Shown here in pieces: positions 44,930 to 57,044 of a stretch of DNA of 64,000 nucleotides. Below the pieces are notes generated by a model. That model saw only the letters and a program-made list of their open reading frames with translations, was not told where the DNA came from and made no database searches. Source of the stretch: Dromiciops gliroides. Its lineage: Eukaryota; Chordata; Mammalia; Microbiotheria; Microbiotheriidae. The DNA lies in contig NC_057861.1 in assembly GCF_019393635.1 (NCBI RefSeq), positions 363,118,453 to 363,182,452 of the forward strand, in the 5' to 3' direction. The translations under genes and the position numbers were made by a program. Positions within the stretch are counted from its first letter, which is position 1. Each line of letters begins with the position of its first letter.

Positions 44930-46015
44930 AACTTTTTTTTACTATTTCATTAAATATTTCCCAATTGCATGCAAGAATATTCTTTTCCCATTTTGAGTTC
45001 CAAATTTTCTTCTTCCCTCTTGCCACTCCTTTCTCTTTTGAAGGCAAACAATTTAATATCAATTATATATGTGACATTATGCAAAACATTTACATATTGG
45101 CCATATTTCAAAGAAACCAAAAACAAAACAAAGAAAAGTACAGAAAGTAAAAGAAAAATGTATGATTCATTTGCACTGATAGTTCATTACTTCTCTTTCT
45201 GGAGATGAATAGCATGTTTTCCTCATGAGTCCTTTGAAATTGTCTGAGATCATTAGGTCATTATCTTTTTTTTCCTGTACAATAAGGATTAAGTGACTTG
45301 CCCAGTGTCACACAGCTAGTAAGTGTCAAGTGTCTGAGTTTGGATTTGAACTCAGGTCCTCCTGAATCCAGGACTGGTGCTTTATCCACTGCACCACCTA
45401 ACTGCCCCCATTAGGTCATTTTCTTGATCAAAGTAGCTAGGTCTTTCACAGTTCATCTTTGAGACAGGACTGTTACTGTTTACAAAGTTCTCCTGCTTCT
45501 ATTCACTTTGTATGAGTATATCTAAGTATTTCCAGGTTTTTTCTGAAACCATCCTGCTCAATATTTCTTATAGCTCAGTAGAACATCATCACAATCTTTT
45601 CTTACAACTTGTTTAACTATTCCTCAATTGATGGGCATCCCCATAATTTCCAATTCTTTGCCAGCACATAAAGAACTACTTTAAATAATTTTGTATAATG
45701 AGGTCCTTTTCCCTCTTTTTTGATCTCATTGACATACAGACCTAGTAGTGGTATTGCTGGATCAAACGGTAAACATGGTTTTATAGCTTTTGGGGCACAG
45801 CTCCAAATTATTCTCCGGGATGAGTGGATGAGTTCACAACTTCACCACCAGGGCATCTTTCCACATCTCCTCTAGCATTTGTCATTTTCCTTTTCTGTCA
45901 TATTAGTCATTCTGATAGGTGTGAATGAGTACCTCAGAGTAGTTTAATTTGCATTTCTCTAATCAGCAGTAATTTATCATATATTTCATGTGACTATTGA
46001 TGACCTTCATTGATA
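44930..46015 (-). mobile_element. L1 3' end, 5'-truncated
   Basis: Reversed L1 3' UTR ('ttcccaattgcatgc' to 'caaattttcttcttccc') and, further right, the end of the ORF2 region. Landmarks are 'cctcaattgatgggcatccc', 'tagtggtattgctggatcaaacgg', 'ccaaattattctccggg' and 'ctgataggtgtgaatgag'. A SINE sits inside. Sense counterpart at 58.3-59.1 kb. Confidence 0.8.
45263..45408 (-). mobile_element. tRNA-derived marsupial SINE, subfamily B
   Basis: Perfect TSD 'cattaggtcatt' (45251-45262 and 45409-45420). Younger than the L1 around it. Confidence 0.95.
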
Positions 46016-46029
46016 ATCAGTTTACCTTC

Positions 46030-47165
46030 CAATTCTAAAGAAGAGCAATGCAAAAGGATGTTCAAATTACCGAACAATTGTACCTCATTTAACATGTCAG
46101 CAAGGTTGTATTTAAGATTCTGCAAGCTAGGCTTAAACAATCTGTGAACTGAGAATTATCAGAAGAGGAAGCTGATTTTTGAAGGGAAAGAGAAAATAGA
46201 GGCCAAATTGACAACATTCACTGAATTATGAAGAAAGCAAGGGAGTTCCAGAAAAACAAATAAACAAACAAAAAAAACCTGCTTCATTCACTACACTAAA
46301 GTCTTTGACTGTGTGGATCACAACAAAATGTGGCAAGTCCTCAAAGTGATGGGAGTACCAGATCATCTTACCTCTCTCTTTAGTAATCTGTATGAAGGCC
46401 AAGAAACAACAGTTAAAAACAGTCATGAAACAACTGATTGGTTTAAGATTGGAAAAGAAGTACACCAAGGCTGTATATTGTTACCTTATTTATTTAACTT
46501 ATATGCAGATCATATCATGAAAAATGTCATGTTTCATGTATCCAAAGCCAGAACTAAGGGTGCCAGGAGAAATAACAATGTCAGATATGCAGATAACTCT
46601 ACTCTGGAGACAGAAAGTGAAAAAAAATTAAGAAATCTTTTGATGAGGGTAAGAGTAGAGTGTAAAAGCTGGCTTGAAATAATACTTAAAAAAATTAAGA
46701 TCTTGGCAACTTGTTCCATCACTTCCTGGCAAATAGGGAGGGGGAATGGAAACAGTGACAGATTTTTTTATTTTTGGGCTCAAAGATCACTACAGATGGC
46801 AATTGCAGCCTTGAAATTAAGACACTTGCTCATTGGAAGGAAAGCTATGGGAAATCTGGACAGTATACTAAAAAGCAAAGACATCCCCTTGGAGACAAAG
46901 GTCCATGTAGTCAAATCATGTTTTTTCCAGTAGTAATATATGATTATGATAACTGGACCACAAGGAAAGCTGAGTACTACAGAACTGAGGCTTTTGAATT
47001 CTGGTGCTGAAGAACAGTTTTGAATGTCCCTTGGATAGAAAGGAGATCAGATTCATCAATACTTAAAGAAATTAATTCAGGCTATCACTGCAAGCTCAAG
47101 TACTGATGCTAAAGCTTAAATACTCTGGCCATATAATGAGAAGTTAGAAAGTGAGATAATGGATA
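46030..47165 (+). pseudogene. BovB/RTE LINE reverse-transcriptase relic
   Basis: Encodes, with frame breaks, the RT domain and downstream part of a BovB-type RTE element. NAKGCSNYRTIVPH lies near 46050. From 46313 a 206-codon open stretch has DHNKMWQVLKVMGVPDHLTS, NLYEGQETTVKN, TTDWFKIGKEVHQGC and the active-site block RYADN. It then shifts frame to LGSKITTDGNCS-like and VVIYDYDNWTTRKAEYYRTE pieces. The catalytic YADD is YADN at 46586-46597 and the endonuclease domain is absent. BovB makes cDNA at the target and is known for horizontal spread; this copy is dead. Confidence 0.92.
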
Positions 47166-47339
47166 TGGAAGGTATTATGTAACGGAGAACTGTTATCATG
47201 GCATAGCTTAATAGTTATTTATTATTTTCTGTTTATTTTACCTCACCAAGTAGACTATAAATTCTGTGAAGGCAAAAGGAAGAGTGAATGTAGAATTATG
47301 GGGGCGTGGGGGTCTGTTTATACAGGCACATTTTCATCT

Positions 47340-48080
47340 GTTATTTCTCTAGGAATATAAGTGATATATCTCTATCAAATGTTATGAACAGTTTATTAAC
47401 TTTGGGAGGTTAGTTTCAAATTACTTTCTGGAATGGTTAGACTGGGGAAGTATAGTGGATAGAGACTTGGAGTCAGGAGAATCTGAATTCAAATCCAACC
47501 TCAGACACTTACTAGCTGTGTGATCCTGGGCCAGTCACTTAACCTTATTTGCCTTGGTTTTTTCATCTGTAAAAAAGAGCTGGAGATGGAAATGGCAAAC
47601 AGTTCTAGTATCTTTGCCAAGAAAACCCCAAATGAAAAGTACAAAGAGTCAGACACAACTGAAAGAACTGAACAACAACATGGTTAGACAAATCTTTAAC
47701 TCCACCAATGGTGGACCAGTATGTCAGTTTTCCAACAGCTCCTACAACATTTATCATTTTTATCTTTTATCATCTTTGGCAATCTAATGAGTGTGATATA
47801 AAAAGCTAAATTTTCTTTAATTTACATTGCTCTAAGGATGAGTGATTTTTTAAAAAAAATTATATAATTGTGGATGGATTTGATTTCTTCCATTGAAAGA
47901 TAAAAGTCCATACTGTTGCACCATTTATATAACTGGGAATGGTTCTTAGTCTTATAATCTGAATACATTTCTTGTGTATCTTGTATATGAGACCTTTATC
48001 AGAGAAATTTGTTCCAAATAGTTTTTTCAGTTATCTACTTCAAATTATTTAATTTTTAAATAAGTTTTGCTCCTCATTTT
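47340..48080 (-). mobile_element. Second L1 3' fragment, older
   Basis: Reversed L1 ORF2-end sequence: 'ttactttctggaatggttagac', 'actccaccaatggtggacc', 'caatctaatgagtgtgatat' and 'gtatatgagacctttatcagagaaatttgttcc'. It covers part of the same L1 region as 45770-46010, so it is a different copy. Split by a MAR1 SINE. Confidence 0.7.
47443..47679 (+). mobile_element. MAR1-type SINE
   Basis: Complete: decayed head, CORE ('ctagctgtgtgatcctgggccagtc'), 'aatggcaaacagttctagtatctttgccaagaaaacccc' and the tail 'aaagagtcagacacaac' to 'gaacaacaac'. Perfect TSD 'atggttagac' (47433-47442 and 47680-47689). Confidence 0.95.
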
Positions 48081-48089
48081 AAGAACCCC

Positions 48090-48955
48090 AGTATTATATA
48101 TTAAATATATTAGCATATATTAAATACCTGCTACTATGTGTCAGGCATTTCACTGACTCCTTTGTATAGCACATAACAGGAATTTAATAAATTCTTATTG
48201 CATAATTAATTAAGACTCTTTCCTACTTTTCTACTCTTTCAAAGCTCTCTTAGCTTAACTTCATACTTGATTAACTACCAAAATGAATCATATGATTAGC
48301 CATTCCAAATATTAATTTGCTAAAATTCTTCACCTCTGAATTTCAGTCATTTTTTGTTTCCTAATTTCCAGTTCTAGATAGTCTGAATATTCAAAAATTT
48401 CTGTACCTTCTCCTGTAGTGACATGGCTAGAGAAAATCATAAAATGATTTTTTTTATTAAATCTATTACAGATTTATGTGGTTTTGGCCTCAGTAGGGTC
48501 CCTATTACTACTACTGATTAGTAATAATTATATTTATCTTTCATCAATTCCCTGCCATCGTCCCATGGAGGCTACTTTGAATTATCAAGTTTTCTTAGTA
48601 CCCTCCTTAACAAATTGATTTTTTCAACATGTACACTTGCTTTTATCTCCTTCCCCCTGCCTCATCTCAATTAGAAAAGACTAAAAATATCAAATAATGA
48701 AGTGATAAACTGTTCAAGAGAGATGACAAATGCATACAGAGATCAGACAATGGAAAGATCAATACCTACTTCAGTAGCCAGGGAAGGTTACTCAAGCAAG
48801 ATTTAGCTTTGAAAAATGGTTAAGAAAAAAGACAGAATTCAAAGGAAAATGAAATAAGCACAGGCATTGGAGTAGCAGTGAACTTGGCATTTACCTCTTA
48901 GTTTTATTACCCTTCTTTGAACTCCTAGGTAATGTATGATTGAATGAGTCAAGAA
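48090..48955. other. Unassigned DNA with an L2 scrap
   Basis: An L2-end scrap ('gtatagcacataacaggaatttaataaattc') lies at about 48164-48200. Otherwise nothing recognisable. Confidence 0.4.
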
Positions 48956-48959
48956 CTAT

Positions 48960-49160
48960 ATGGTTCCTCATCTGGGATATGGTTGTGTGATCCTGACCAA
49001 GTCATTTAACATTTGAAAATAAAAATTTCCTAAACCATGAGATGGGGAAAATAAAAGCTCAAGTACTCACCAGGAAGGGTCATTTTGAGGATCTAGTAAG
49101 ATAATGGATATGGAAATCATTAGGTAAATTACAGCTATTATCATGGCATAATTTAATATT
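48960..49160 (+). repeat. MIR-type SINE
   Basis: 'ggttgtgtgatcctgaccaagtcatttaac', 'gagatggggaaaataaaagc' and 'aggtaaattacagctattatcatgg' in MIR order. Confidence 0.65.
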
Positions 49161-49401
49161 TAATTATTGTTTTGTGTTAATTTTGCCTCAGCACTAAACC
49201 TTATAAATTCCTAGAGAAAAGCTAGACGGTGGAGGGAAGGGTTAGGGGTGGGGTAGATGATGGTGTCAGTAGACATGAGCATGATATCTAAAATTACCTA
49301 TGGAATCTAAGAAATGGCCCATTAGGATACTATAGATTGAAATTAAGAAAATAATGAAATCAAGCAGGGTTTGGGAATATAGCAAAAAGCTTTAAAATAT
49401 T

Positions 49402-49668
49402 GGGGGGAGCTAGATGGAACAATGGATAGAGTACAAAGCCTGAAGTCAGAAAGACTCATCTTTCTGAGTTTAAATCTGGCCTCAGACACTTACTAGCTAT
49501 GTGACCTTGGTTAAGCCACTTAACCCAGTGTGCCTCAGTTCCCTCTTCTGTAAAATGAGCTATAGAAGCAAATGGCAAGGCACTCCAAAATTTTTGTCAA
49601 GAAAACCCCAAATGGGTTCATGAGGATTTGGACATGACTGAAAAATGACTGAATAGCTCAAGTATTGG
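49402..49668 (+). mobile_element. MAR1-type SINE
   Basis: Head 'gggagctagatggaacaatgg', CORE, 'ctgtaaaatgagctatagaagcaaatggcaaggcactcc', 'aagaaaaccccaaatggg' and the tail 'ggacatgactgaaaaatgac'. Confidence 0.88.
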
Positions 49669-49671
49669 AAT

Positions 49672-50230
49672 ATCTTGACAGTTTCTATGAGCCATATTGA
49701 TTAGTGGTTAGTGACAATTTTTTTCTGGTTCAATGGTAACTTCTCTTCCATTAAATCCCATCTGAGAAGACTTCACAAGGGCATGGAACAGGACTGGACA
49801 CCATAACCATGAACTGCTTTTTATCTTCTTTAGCAAACAATTAATCAAGACAATTAATAAATGTTGTTGGATCAATTTTAAAGACTTATTTGAAGGGGCA
49901 ATGTTACTATATGACATTAGGTATAATTTATTGAATTATTAAACTATTCAAGGATTCAAATATTTAATTTCTGTTAATAGAATTTTCATGATTTTCACAA
50001 GCTTATTTATGTTTGAAAATCACACAGTTAAAACAAGTAGTATTTGCATTTTATGAAAGGAGAGAAGGTTAGCACTCCCCCTGATGAGGATGGAAGGGAT
50101 TCCAGTGGCCTTTACAACACACATATGCCACCTACTCTGTGGCATCTAAAACAAGTTGAATTTAAGTGTGGCCCATTATTGCCAAGAGAAATTATAGGAA
50201 GTGGGAGTTTCTTGGGTAGAAGGAGGAACT
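49672..50230. other. Unassigned AT-rich DNA
   Basis: No recognisable element. Confidence 0.4.
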
Positions 50231-50232
50231 GA

Positions 50233-50830
50233 ACTATAATGGGTTGAGAAGCATGGCCAGACAAGAGAAACCCAGGAATTTTGGCTCTTTGCAGTGTGAT
50301 GATTAAAATCTAATGTGTGTGTCCTCACCTGCCCCTCCCCACAGTGTGGGGGGAAACTAGCTAGGAATTACTTATAAATTAGGAGCTTCAGCAACAGTTT
50401 AGGCTTTTAAGCCTAAGTATATCAGAAGTTAGTAAAAAGAGAGAGCACATGTATCTGAAAGAATGGAAAAGCCCTATCTGATCTATGCCTGGAGAAAGAG
50501 AAAAACTGCTCCTTCACTTATTCCCACTCAATTCCCCGGAAGCTCCCTGTCAAACAAGAAAAGGGGCAGTCCTCACACACAGCTCCAAGCTAATTGGCTG
50601 GTCTCATTCAAGTCCATTGATTGACATGACTTAAAGGCAGTCTATGAATAGAGGAAACTTCCTGGACATCAATCTGACCTTCGAAAGGCCACCTCATGTC
50701 TTTATCGGCAGTAGGTGGCGCCCTGGAAGGCTCTAACAGATGAGCTCCAGCAATGATTTAATGACAAAGAAGGGCTCTGATACATTTGGAATTCTCTCTA
50801 AACTAGGTGCTTTCCTGCCTTTTTTTAATA
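50233..50830. other. G+C-moderate block, possible old LTR
   Basis: Stands out from its AT-rich flanks. It has 'ttataaatta' (about 50371), a reversed CCAAT box ('ctaattggctgg', about 50588), 'ccctgtcaaacaagaaaagggg' and a CTCF-like site at 50707. I recall similar phrases in marsupial LTRs but cannot fix termini or TSDs. Confidence 0.35.
50707..50723 (+). promoter_or_regulatory. Candidate CTCF-binding site
   Basis: 'ggcagtaggtggcgccc' fits the CTCF core consensus CCASYAGRKGGCGCY with one mismatch near its 5' end. CTCF marks insulators and loop anchors; such cores also arise by chance and in repeats. Confidence 0.45.
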
Positions 50831-51022
50831 AGAAGTTTTGTCACCAAATATACATAATTGTATTTTTGCTACATTCTGAGTATTTACTATGAAGGAGTGG
50901 AAAAAACTAGGGATGGAAGATCAAAAGAGGACCTGAGACCAAATGCCTTAGGCTAAACCATGAAACTGCATTAAACTCTGTAAATGACTGAGCAAAGAGG
51001 TGCTCATCACTCACTCCTTTCT

Positions 51023-51402
51023 TTTAAAATAATATTGTATTTTATTTTTTTCCAATTACATGTAAAGACACTGTTCAACATTGATTTTTGAAAGATTTTG
51101 AATTCTAGATGTTTATCCCTACCTCTCTTCCCTCATTTTCCACAAGAGATTATACATGCGAAATCATATAAAATGTATTTCCACGTTAGTCATGTGAAAG
51201 AAGAAACAAAAAAAAGGTCACACACATATGCACAAGGAAAATTAGTATGCTATGATCTGCATTCAGACTCCATCAATTCTTTCTCTGGATGTGGATAGCA
51301 TTTTCCATCATGAGTATTTTGGAATTTTCTTGGATCATTGTATTTCCAAGAAGAGCTAAGTCCATCATAGTTGATCATTGCACAATGTTACTGTTACTGT
51401 CA
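51023..51402 (-). mobile_element. 5'-truncated L1 3' UTR
   Basis: Reversed L1 3' end starting with 'tttaaaataatattgtatttta' (tail side), through 'ccaattacatgtaaagac', 'caggagactccatcaattctttctctggatg'-type phrase near 51270 and 'ttcttggatcattgtatttcc'. Near-identical 12-bp TSD 'tcactcctytct' (51011-51022 and 51403-51414). Confidence 0.8.
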
Positions 51403-51404
51403 TC

Positions 51405-51865
51405 ACTCCTCTCTAAAACCACATACTCATAAAAGTGACTACAAGGATGGCAATTTTCACCATTTTTTGGAAAGATCTGTTTATTAACTTTATAAACAGG
51501 CTCTTCCCTATGTTTCAATTAAGTCATGTCATCACTTATGCAATCTAGACAGTTAAGTCCCTTTGTGTTCTCCATTCCTTAGCAGTGATGATATGAAACA
51601 GAAAAGAACATGTTTATATTTCCATGGTTAAGGAACATCTTACTTCTTTCTACTGTATGTACAAATGGTAGGTCTTGTCAAGCATAAGCGAATCTTGGTA
51701 GAACTATTTGTATGTATATGTGTATTTGTATGTGTAGGCATGTATATGTGTGTATCTGTATATGAAAGCATATATATACATACATATGCATATTCATATG
51801 TGAACTAGTGTATTTTTCTGCATGCACGTGATGTTTACTTGTCTGTGTATATACTACCCACCTTA
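51405..51865. other. Unassigned DNA with TG/TA-rich stretch
   Basis: Alternating 'tgtatatgtgtat' sequence at about 51710-51800; nothing else recognised. Confidence 0.4.
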
Positions 51866-51869
51866 AATC

Positions 51870-51985
51870 CCAGTAGCCTGTAAGCTTCTTGAGGGCAGGT
51901 CTATTTTATTTTTGTCTTTGTACCCCTTGTATTAAGCACTATGTCTTGCTCATAGAATGCTTGTTGAATTAGATGAAATAAGATA
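51870..51985 (+). repeat. L2 3' end
   Basis: 'agtagcctgtaagcttcttgagggcagg', 'ttgtctttgtaccccttg', 'agaatgcttgttgaatt'. Confidence 0.75.
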
Positions 51986-52397
51986 ATTCACAAACATCAT
52001 CTACTTCTATGTCTGCTATTAAGCAGGTGTATTAATATTACAGAATCTCTATACCTGCTTGCACATCAAAGAGTACCTTAGTTCTTCCTGGTTTTAAATA
52101 ATCTTTGCAATTAGGTTCCAAAATGTTATACCTCTACATTTTACCATCTCACAAAAAATGATTCAAGCACATATATTTTAACCATCTTGCTTAACAAATA
52201 TATTACTTATTAGTGCCACATTTTTTACCCAGATATTTCCTCACTGAATGTCCACCATGCTTTGATTATGACCATACTATGGTGTTTAAACATTATTGGA
52301 CTTTATTGCTTAGAAATCCTTTATAAAGAGATAGAATAGCCAAGTTTCACAGGGGACTCTATTAGATGACCCCCAAATCAGGAAGAGGATATGTGAA

Positions 52398-52540
<143 letters not shown>

Positions 52541-52634
52541 CACACATAAATGTGTATATAGCATATATGCATATGTGTATGGACATATTTACAGACATGC
52601 TAGTTACATATGTATATGCATATACATAGACATA

Positions 52635-52840
52635 CAATGATGATGGCTAACATTATAGAGTTCTTTGTCATTTACAAAGTGATTTCCTTACAACTCTGTG
52701 AGTGTATATATTGCAAGTATTATTATCCTCATTTTGCAGATGAGAAAATAATCTCAGAGAGATTGTCTAATTTGTATGTTTAACACATTCCAGGTCCAAT
52801 TAGATTTCTCCTGACTCCATATTTAGTACTCTTTCCTTTG
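52635..52840 (-). repeat. MIR-type SINE
   Basis: 'agagttctttgtcatttacaaagtgatttcc', 'attatcctcattttgcagatgagaaaat' and 'ctgactccatatttagtactcttt'. Confidence 0.7.
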
Positions 52841-52844
52841 TCCC

Positions 52845-53090
52845 TCTCTATTTTCCTGTTCTAAGTTATATAACTGTTTTCAGTCCTTTAACCTTCTCTT
52901 ACTATTTCCAGTAACCTTAAGACTAAGACTTTACTAATTCCTACATCTACACAAATACATCAAGTCCATTTCTTCTTACAAATTACCCTAGACACCTAAC
53001 AAGAAAATAATACTTTCCTTAAGGTCCATTTTCTATAATTCCAGTCAAGCCCTAAGTAAGGTCTCTTTTATGTTATCTTATGAAATTTAT
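52845..53090. other. Unassigned DNA
   Basis: Nothing recognisable. Confidence 0.4.
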
Positions 53091-53092
53091 CC

Positions 53093-53580
53093 TGGTTGTT
53101 GTCTTTCATTCTTGAAGAAGTCCAAAATGACATCACTATGTTAGAGTCAAGTTATAGTATGTCTCACTGTGGCTGATCAGACCAATAGGAGCTTGTAATG
53201 CTCTATCACAGGTAGAGCACAAATAGTTCATGTCAACATTGGGTGGTAGATTCTCTAAATCTGTGAATCTCATGTTTCTTTTGAGCTGTTTCAATTCTGC
53301 TTTGCTCATAGAGCACAGCACCTTCTCTGATGAAGGCACATGATGCTGGGTGGTCCTTTGCCAGTGTCTTCGATGTCATGAAATCAATTTCAAATATAAG
53401 AGAAACCTTGATGGTGGATTTGTATTGCTTTATCTGACTGCAGGGTGAGTGCTTGCCCTGTGTGAATTCTCCATAAAATAGTCTTTTAGGCAAGCCTAGG
53501 TTTGACATTGGAACAATGTGGCCAGCCCATTGGAGTTTCACTCTCTGTAATAGAGTTTGAATGCTTGGCAGTTTAATTCA
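53093..53580 (-). pseudogene. LINE C-terminal domain relic with zinc-finger tail
   Basis: Two overlapping minus-strand frames together show KLQWAGHIVPMS, LPKRLFYGEF, GKHSPCSQIKQYKSTIKVSL, a WE-less AKDHPASCAFIREGAVLYEQSRIETA block and then YLCSTCDRALQAPIGLISHS. Here Cys-x2-Cys and His form a zinc-finger-like end. This order is the conserved tail downstream of the RT in many non-LTR elements. The DNA after it (53093-53135) is the L3-type 3' end seen at 11316 and 24950, which ties that tail to this LINE. Clade uncertain: L3/CR1 or RTE-like. One frameshift at about 53240-53330. Confidence 0.75.
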
Positions 53581-53680
53581 AGAAAAGACTTAGTGTCTGG
53601 TATCTTTTATACTACCAGGTGATCCTCAGAATCTTCCTAAGATCATTCAAATGGAAGCAATTCAAGTTTCTTGTCATGAC

Positions 53681-53742
53681 CTTCGGCACTTACTAGCTTT
53701 GTGACCCTGGGCAAGTCATTTAACCCAGATTACCTAAAAAAA
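53681..53742 (+). mobile_element. 5'-truncated marsupial SINE end
   Basis: 'ggcacttactagctttgtgaccctgggcaagtcatttaaccc' plus a short A-tail; the head is missing. Confidence 0.8.
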
Positions 53743-53749
53743 AAGATGA

Positions 53750-54320
53750 AATTTATACGGTTGTTTCAAATACAGTTGTTACATCATGCTAGCTGAAGGA
53801 TACCTATGAAAAGAAAGACAAGGTCAACACATTTTCTAAGAGTGCAGGTTCGAATGTTGTGAAAATAAATGCTTATTGAACAGCATATTCAGGTATGATG
53901 AATGTTAATATGTATATGTATTGAGTTCCTTGCTTATGAAAATGAGTAAATCTAATAATTGCAATAACACAATTTCTTATTCAGTCTTAGGTTAACAAAT
54001 ATCCAACTATATTTTATGAAATATGGATCTATTAATTAATTTAATTCCTCTGGATTTATGCATAAAATTCAATTCTAGTAATATAGTTTATTATTCCATG
54101 TGTTGTTTAATATGGATTCACAAGATTAAACAGGGCTGACTTTTAAAATGGATTTTAGGGCTAATTGTTAGCTTTATCCAGATGAAACCTGATCAAAAAG
54201 GTTTGAGATTTATGGTGGATGTTAGTCTCCTCCCATCAGTAAAGTGGTGTGACTGAAATTTCAGTCAAGGACACCAACATTTGGAGCGAGTAAAAAATGT
54301 TCATAACTTAAAAAAATTGA
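53750..54320. other. Unassigned AT-rich DNA
   Basis: No recognisable element. Confidence 0.45.
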
Positions 54321-54323
54321 ATT

Positions 54324-54459
54324 GGGGCAGCTAGGTGGCACAGTGGATAAAGCATGGGTCCTGGATTCAGGAGGACCTGAGTTCATATCTGGCACTTGAC
54401 ACTTACTAGCTGTGTGACCCTGGGCAAGTCACTTAACCCTCATTGCCACACAAAAAAAT
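54324..54459 (+). mobile_element. tRNA-derived marsupial SINE, subfamily B
   Basis: Head to tail with a small CORE deletion after 'gagttcatatctgg'. Approximate TSD 'aaattgaatt' / 'aaatgaattt'. Confidence 0.93.
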
Positions 54460-54469
54460 AAATGAATTT

Positions 54470-56890
54470 AGAAAACATTATATTTATGTTGTAACAATTC
54501 CTTTAATCCTTCAAAGGTATAGAAAATTAGCTGGAATTAGTAGGTAAACAGGAAGCTGCCAGTTGACAGGACCTTAGCTGCGTTTCCTAGATTTGACTTG
54601 ATTAGCCTCACAGTGTCCCTAAACCTTAAATAGAAGGGTGGAAAAAAAAAACATTAAAAATGTAGGAAGATGTCTACCTAGTGGAGAGAATTCCAACTTA
54701 TTTAAATGAGATACTAATGCTCATAAATGAGAAATGGACAAAAGAACAACCATTAATTTACCCAATGAAAACCAATCAACACAAAGAGAATAATGAATCT
54801 AGGAACTTCCCAAGTCAATAAACATTTAATTTTTTCCCCAAACATAGAGATATAGTAGCCAAATATAAAGGAAATATAGAATAGTCATTTGTATAATTTT
54901 ATGGAATAGAATAGTGGATAGAAAAACAGGTTTATTAAAGGGTTAATTAGGGACAAAGCAGGGAAAAATAAGTTCAAGAACATTAAAAAGGAATGCATGA
55001 AAAGGTCGACAAAGATGAAAACTTGGAATGGTCTGTAAGCATTTTTATGACAAACTATATTCTCCTAAGAACTCAGGCTCTTGATTGCAGCATGAGCACT
55101 GAAGAAAAAACAAACAAAGAAACAAACAAATGAGGAGAGTGGCTGGAAGAATAAATGGACAATATGCTAAAGATGACATAAGTTTGAGGGTTAATTCGAG
55201 GATTAGTTATGAAGATTTATAAAAGGGGAAGATACAATATATTTAAACCAAAAGCATGTAAACTTCTGATGATATGTCTACTTTTGCATCTTAATAGAAA
55301 TGCCTATGAGAATAACTTTTAAAGATATTTAGAGCATCTTTGATAAATGTATACAGAGAAAAAAGGCATATTTTCATTACTGTTATTTTTAGCAAAACAT
55401 TTTTCATCATACAACTTTTTGAAATATGAAAAACATTAAAATACCCTCCTATGATGATTATTGTTGAGTACAAAGTAGTATTTGATTTGGTTGAATGTAA
55501 TTCCTTATAGATTCTCTTTGAAAAATAATCACTTATTTACATGTCAAAACATTACACAATTCTTTAAAAGATGATAGAGATAACACCATTTAGTGACCCT
55601 CTTATTATTAATATCAAGTGAGACATAAACACTGCAAAAAGTATTTTCTTCAGTTACAGTGAAGATATATCAGAGTCCAAAGTGAAGAGAGATTCCTAAT
55701 AGATGGTTAGGTCCTCCAGATACTCATATTTTAATGGCATTATGTTGACTGATTCAAGTTACAGGATATTTTAAGCTTCCTAAATGAAATCATAATTACT
55801 CAAAAGAATTCTATTTACACATGGAAAACCAAATTGACAAAAATCATTTTAGAGGTATAAGCTACTCCCCACCTACCTTGTCTATCACTTCAATGTAATT
55901 ATTTTTATTACCATTTTGTGGCTTTTGTTTCCATGGTGTTCCTCCAAGTCTCCAAACTTACATCCTCTAAAGTTCATAATTCTTACTATGGCAATAGCTA
56001 CTACAAATACTGCCGGGAAATATTTTATATTTTCCATTGAATGTTGAGAGATAATGTGTTCATTCATAACAATTAAACTACTCCCTATTCAGAATTACTC
56101 TAATTTTTAAATTGTTGTGCTACTTGGATTAATGTTGGTAAACTCAAAAAAAGGCTTTTGGGGAATTTTAGATTACATGGGGCCAAATAATTTGAAAAAT
56201 GCATGCTGTTTGTTATTAGTTATAATTTCTAGTGTTTGAATTGTATGATGCTTTTCAAAGACCCCAAGGATATCCACTTTTTCTCTATAGATCTGACTTC
56301 TCCTTGATTTAACATTCTGATTTCATCTGAAATTACTTTTATAATTGCCTTAGATCTGGCAAGGATGCATTCTTGGATAACTTAGAGCTGAGGAAACCAG
56401 AGACAAAAAAAAGCAGCATAACCCCATCATCTACACCTAACACAGTGTTTCCAAGTTTGTTATGCTATAGTATTGGCACATTAAAAAATAAACAAACAAA
56501 AAAACCCATGTCTTTAGTTCATTATTTTTCAAATTAATGATTTGCCTATTTTTTGCTATCTGCTCTGAAGAATCTTCAATAGTTGGGGTATTTATATTAC
56601 TTATTTGTCATTATATATCTTGACTTCTTGTATTTTCAGGGCATGAAAAGGTGGCAATTAATCCACTGTATTATTTTCAATCTGATTAATTATAATGACA
56701 GTTTCAAATAGGGCCAGTTTACATCTCTATGCTGAACTATGTATGTCTTAAATCTGTAGTCTGGATTTCATCTAATTAGTTGGGGGTATTGATCCAATCA
56801 GTAGTATCATCTTTCTGCCAGCTCTTCACAGCAACCATAATCTTCTCAGAGAACAAGGAATCATTTCCATCCCAGGACATAGATAAGGCA
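54470..56890. other. Long AT-rich stretch without recognisable elements
   Basis: About 2.4 kb with no gene, RNA or named repeat. Either unique DNA or decayed LINE sequence. Confidence 0.5.
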
Positions 56891-56894
56891 GTTG

Positions 56895-57040
56895 GTTAGC
56901 AAGAATTTATTAAACACTTACTATGTTTCAAGCACTTTGCAAATGGCTGAAGATACAAAGAAAGGCAAAAACATGGTCCCTTTACCCCCAAGGAACTCAT
57001 ATTTCTACTGAAGGGCACAACATTAAAAAAAAAAAAAACT
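56895..57040 (-). repeat. L2 3' end
   Basis: 'caagaatttattaaacacttactatgtttcaagc', 'gaagatacaaagaaaggcaaaaac' and 'caaggaactcatatttctac' in reversed L2 order. Confidence 0.7.
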
Positions 57041-57044
57041 CTGC

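Noticed and set aside
46313..46933. Possible 206-aa host gene
   Set aside because: It is the reverse-transcriptase part of a dead BovB element with YADN in place of YADD.
47150..49160. Duplication between 47.15-47.29 and 49.09-49.22 kb
   Set aside because: The likeness ('agataatggatatggaa', 'ctattatcatggcata') is short and fits two related MIR/L2-type ends better than a segmental duplication.
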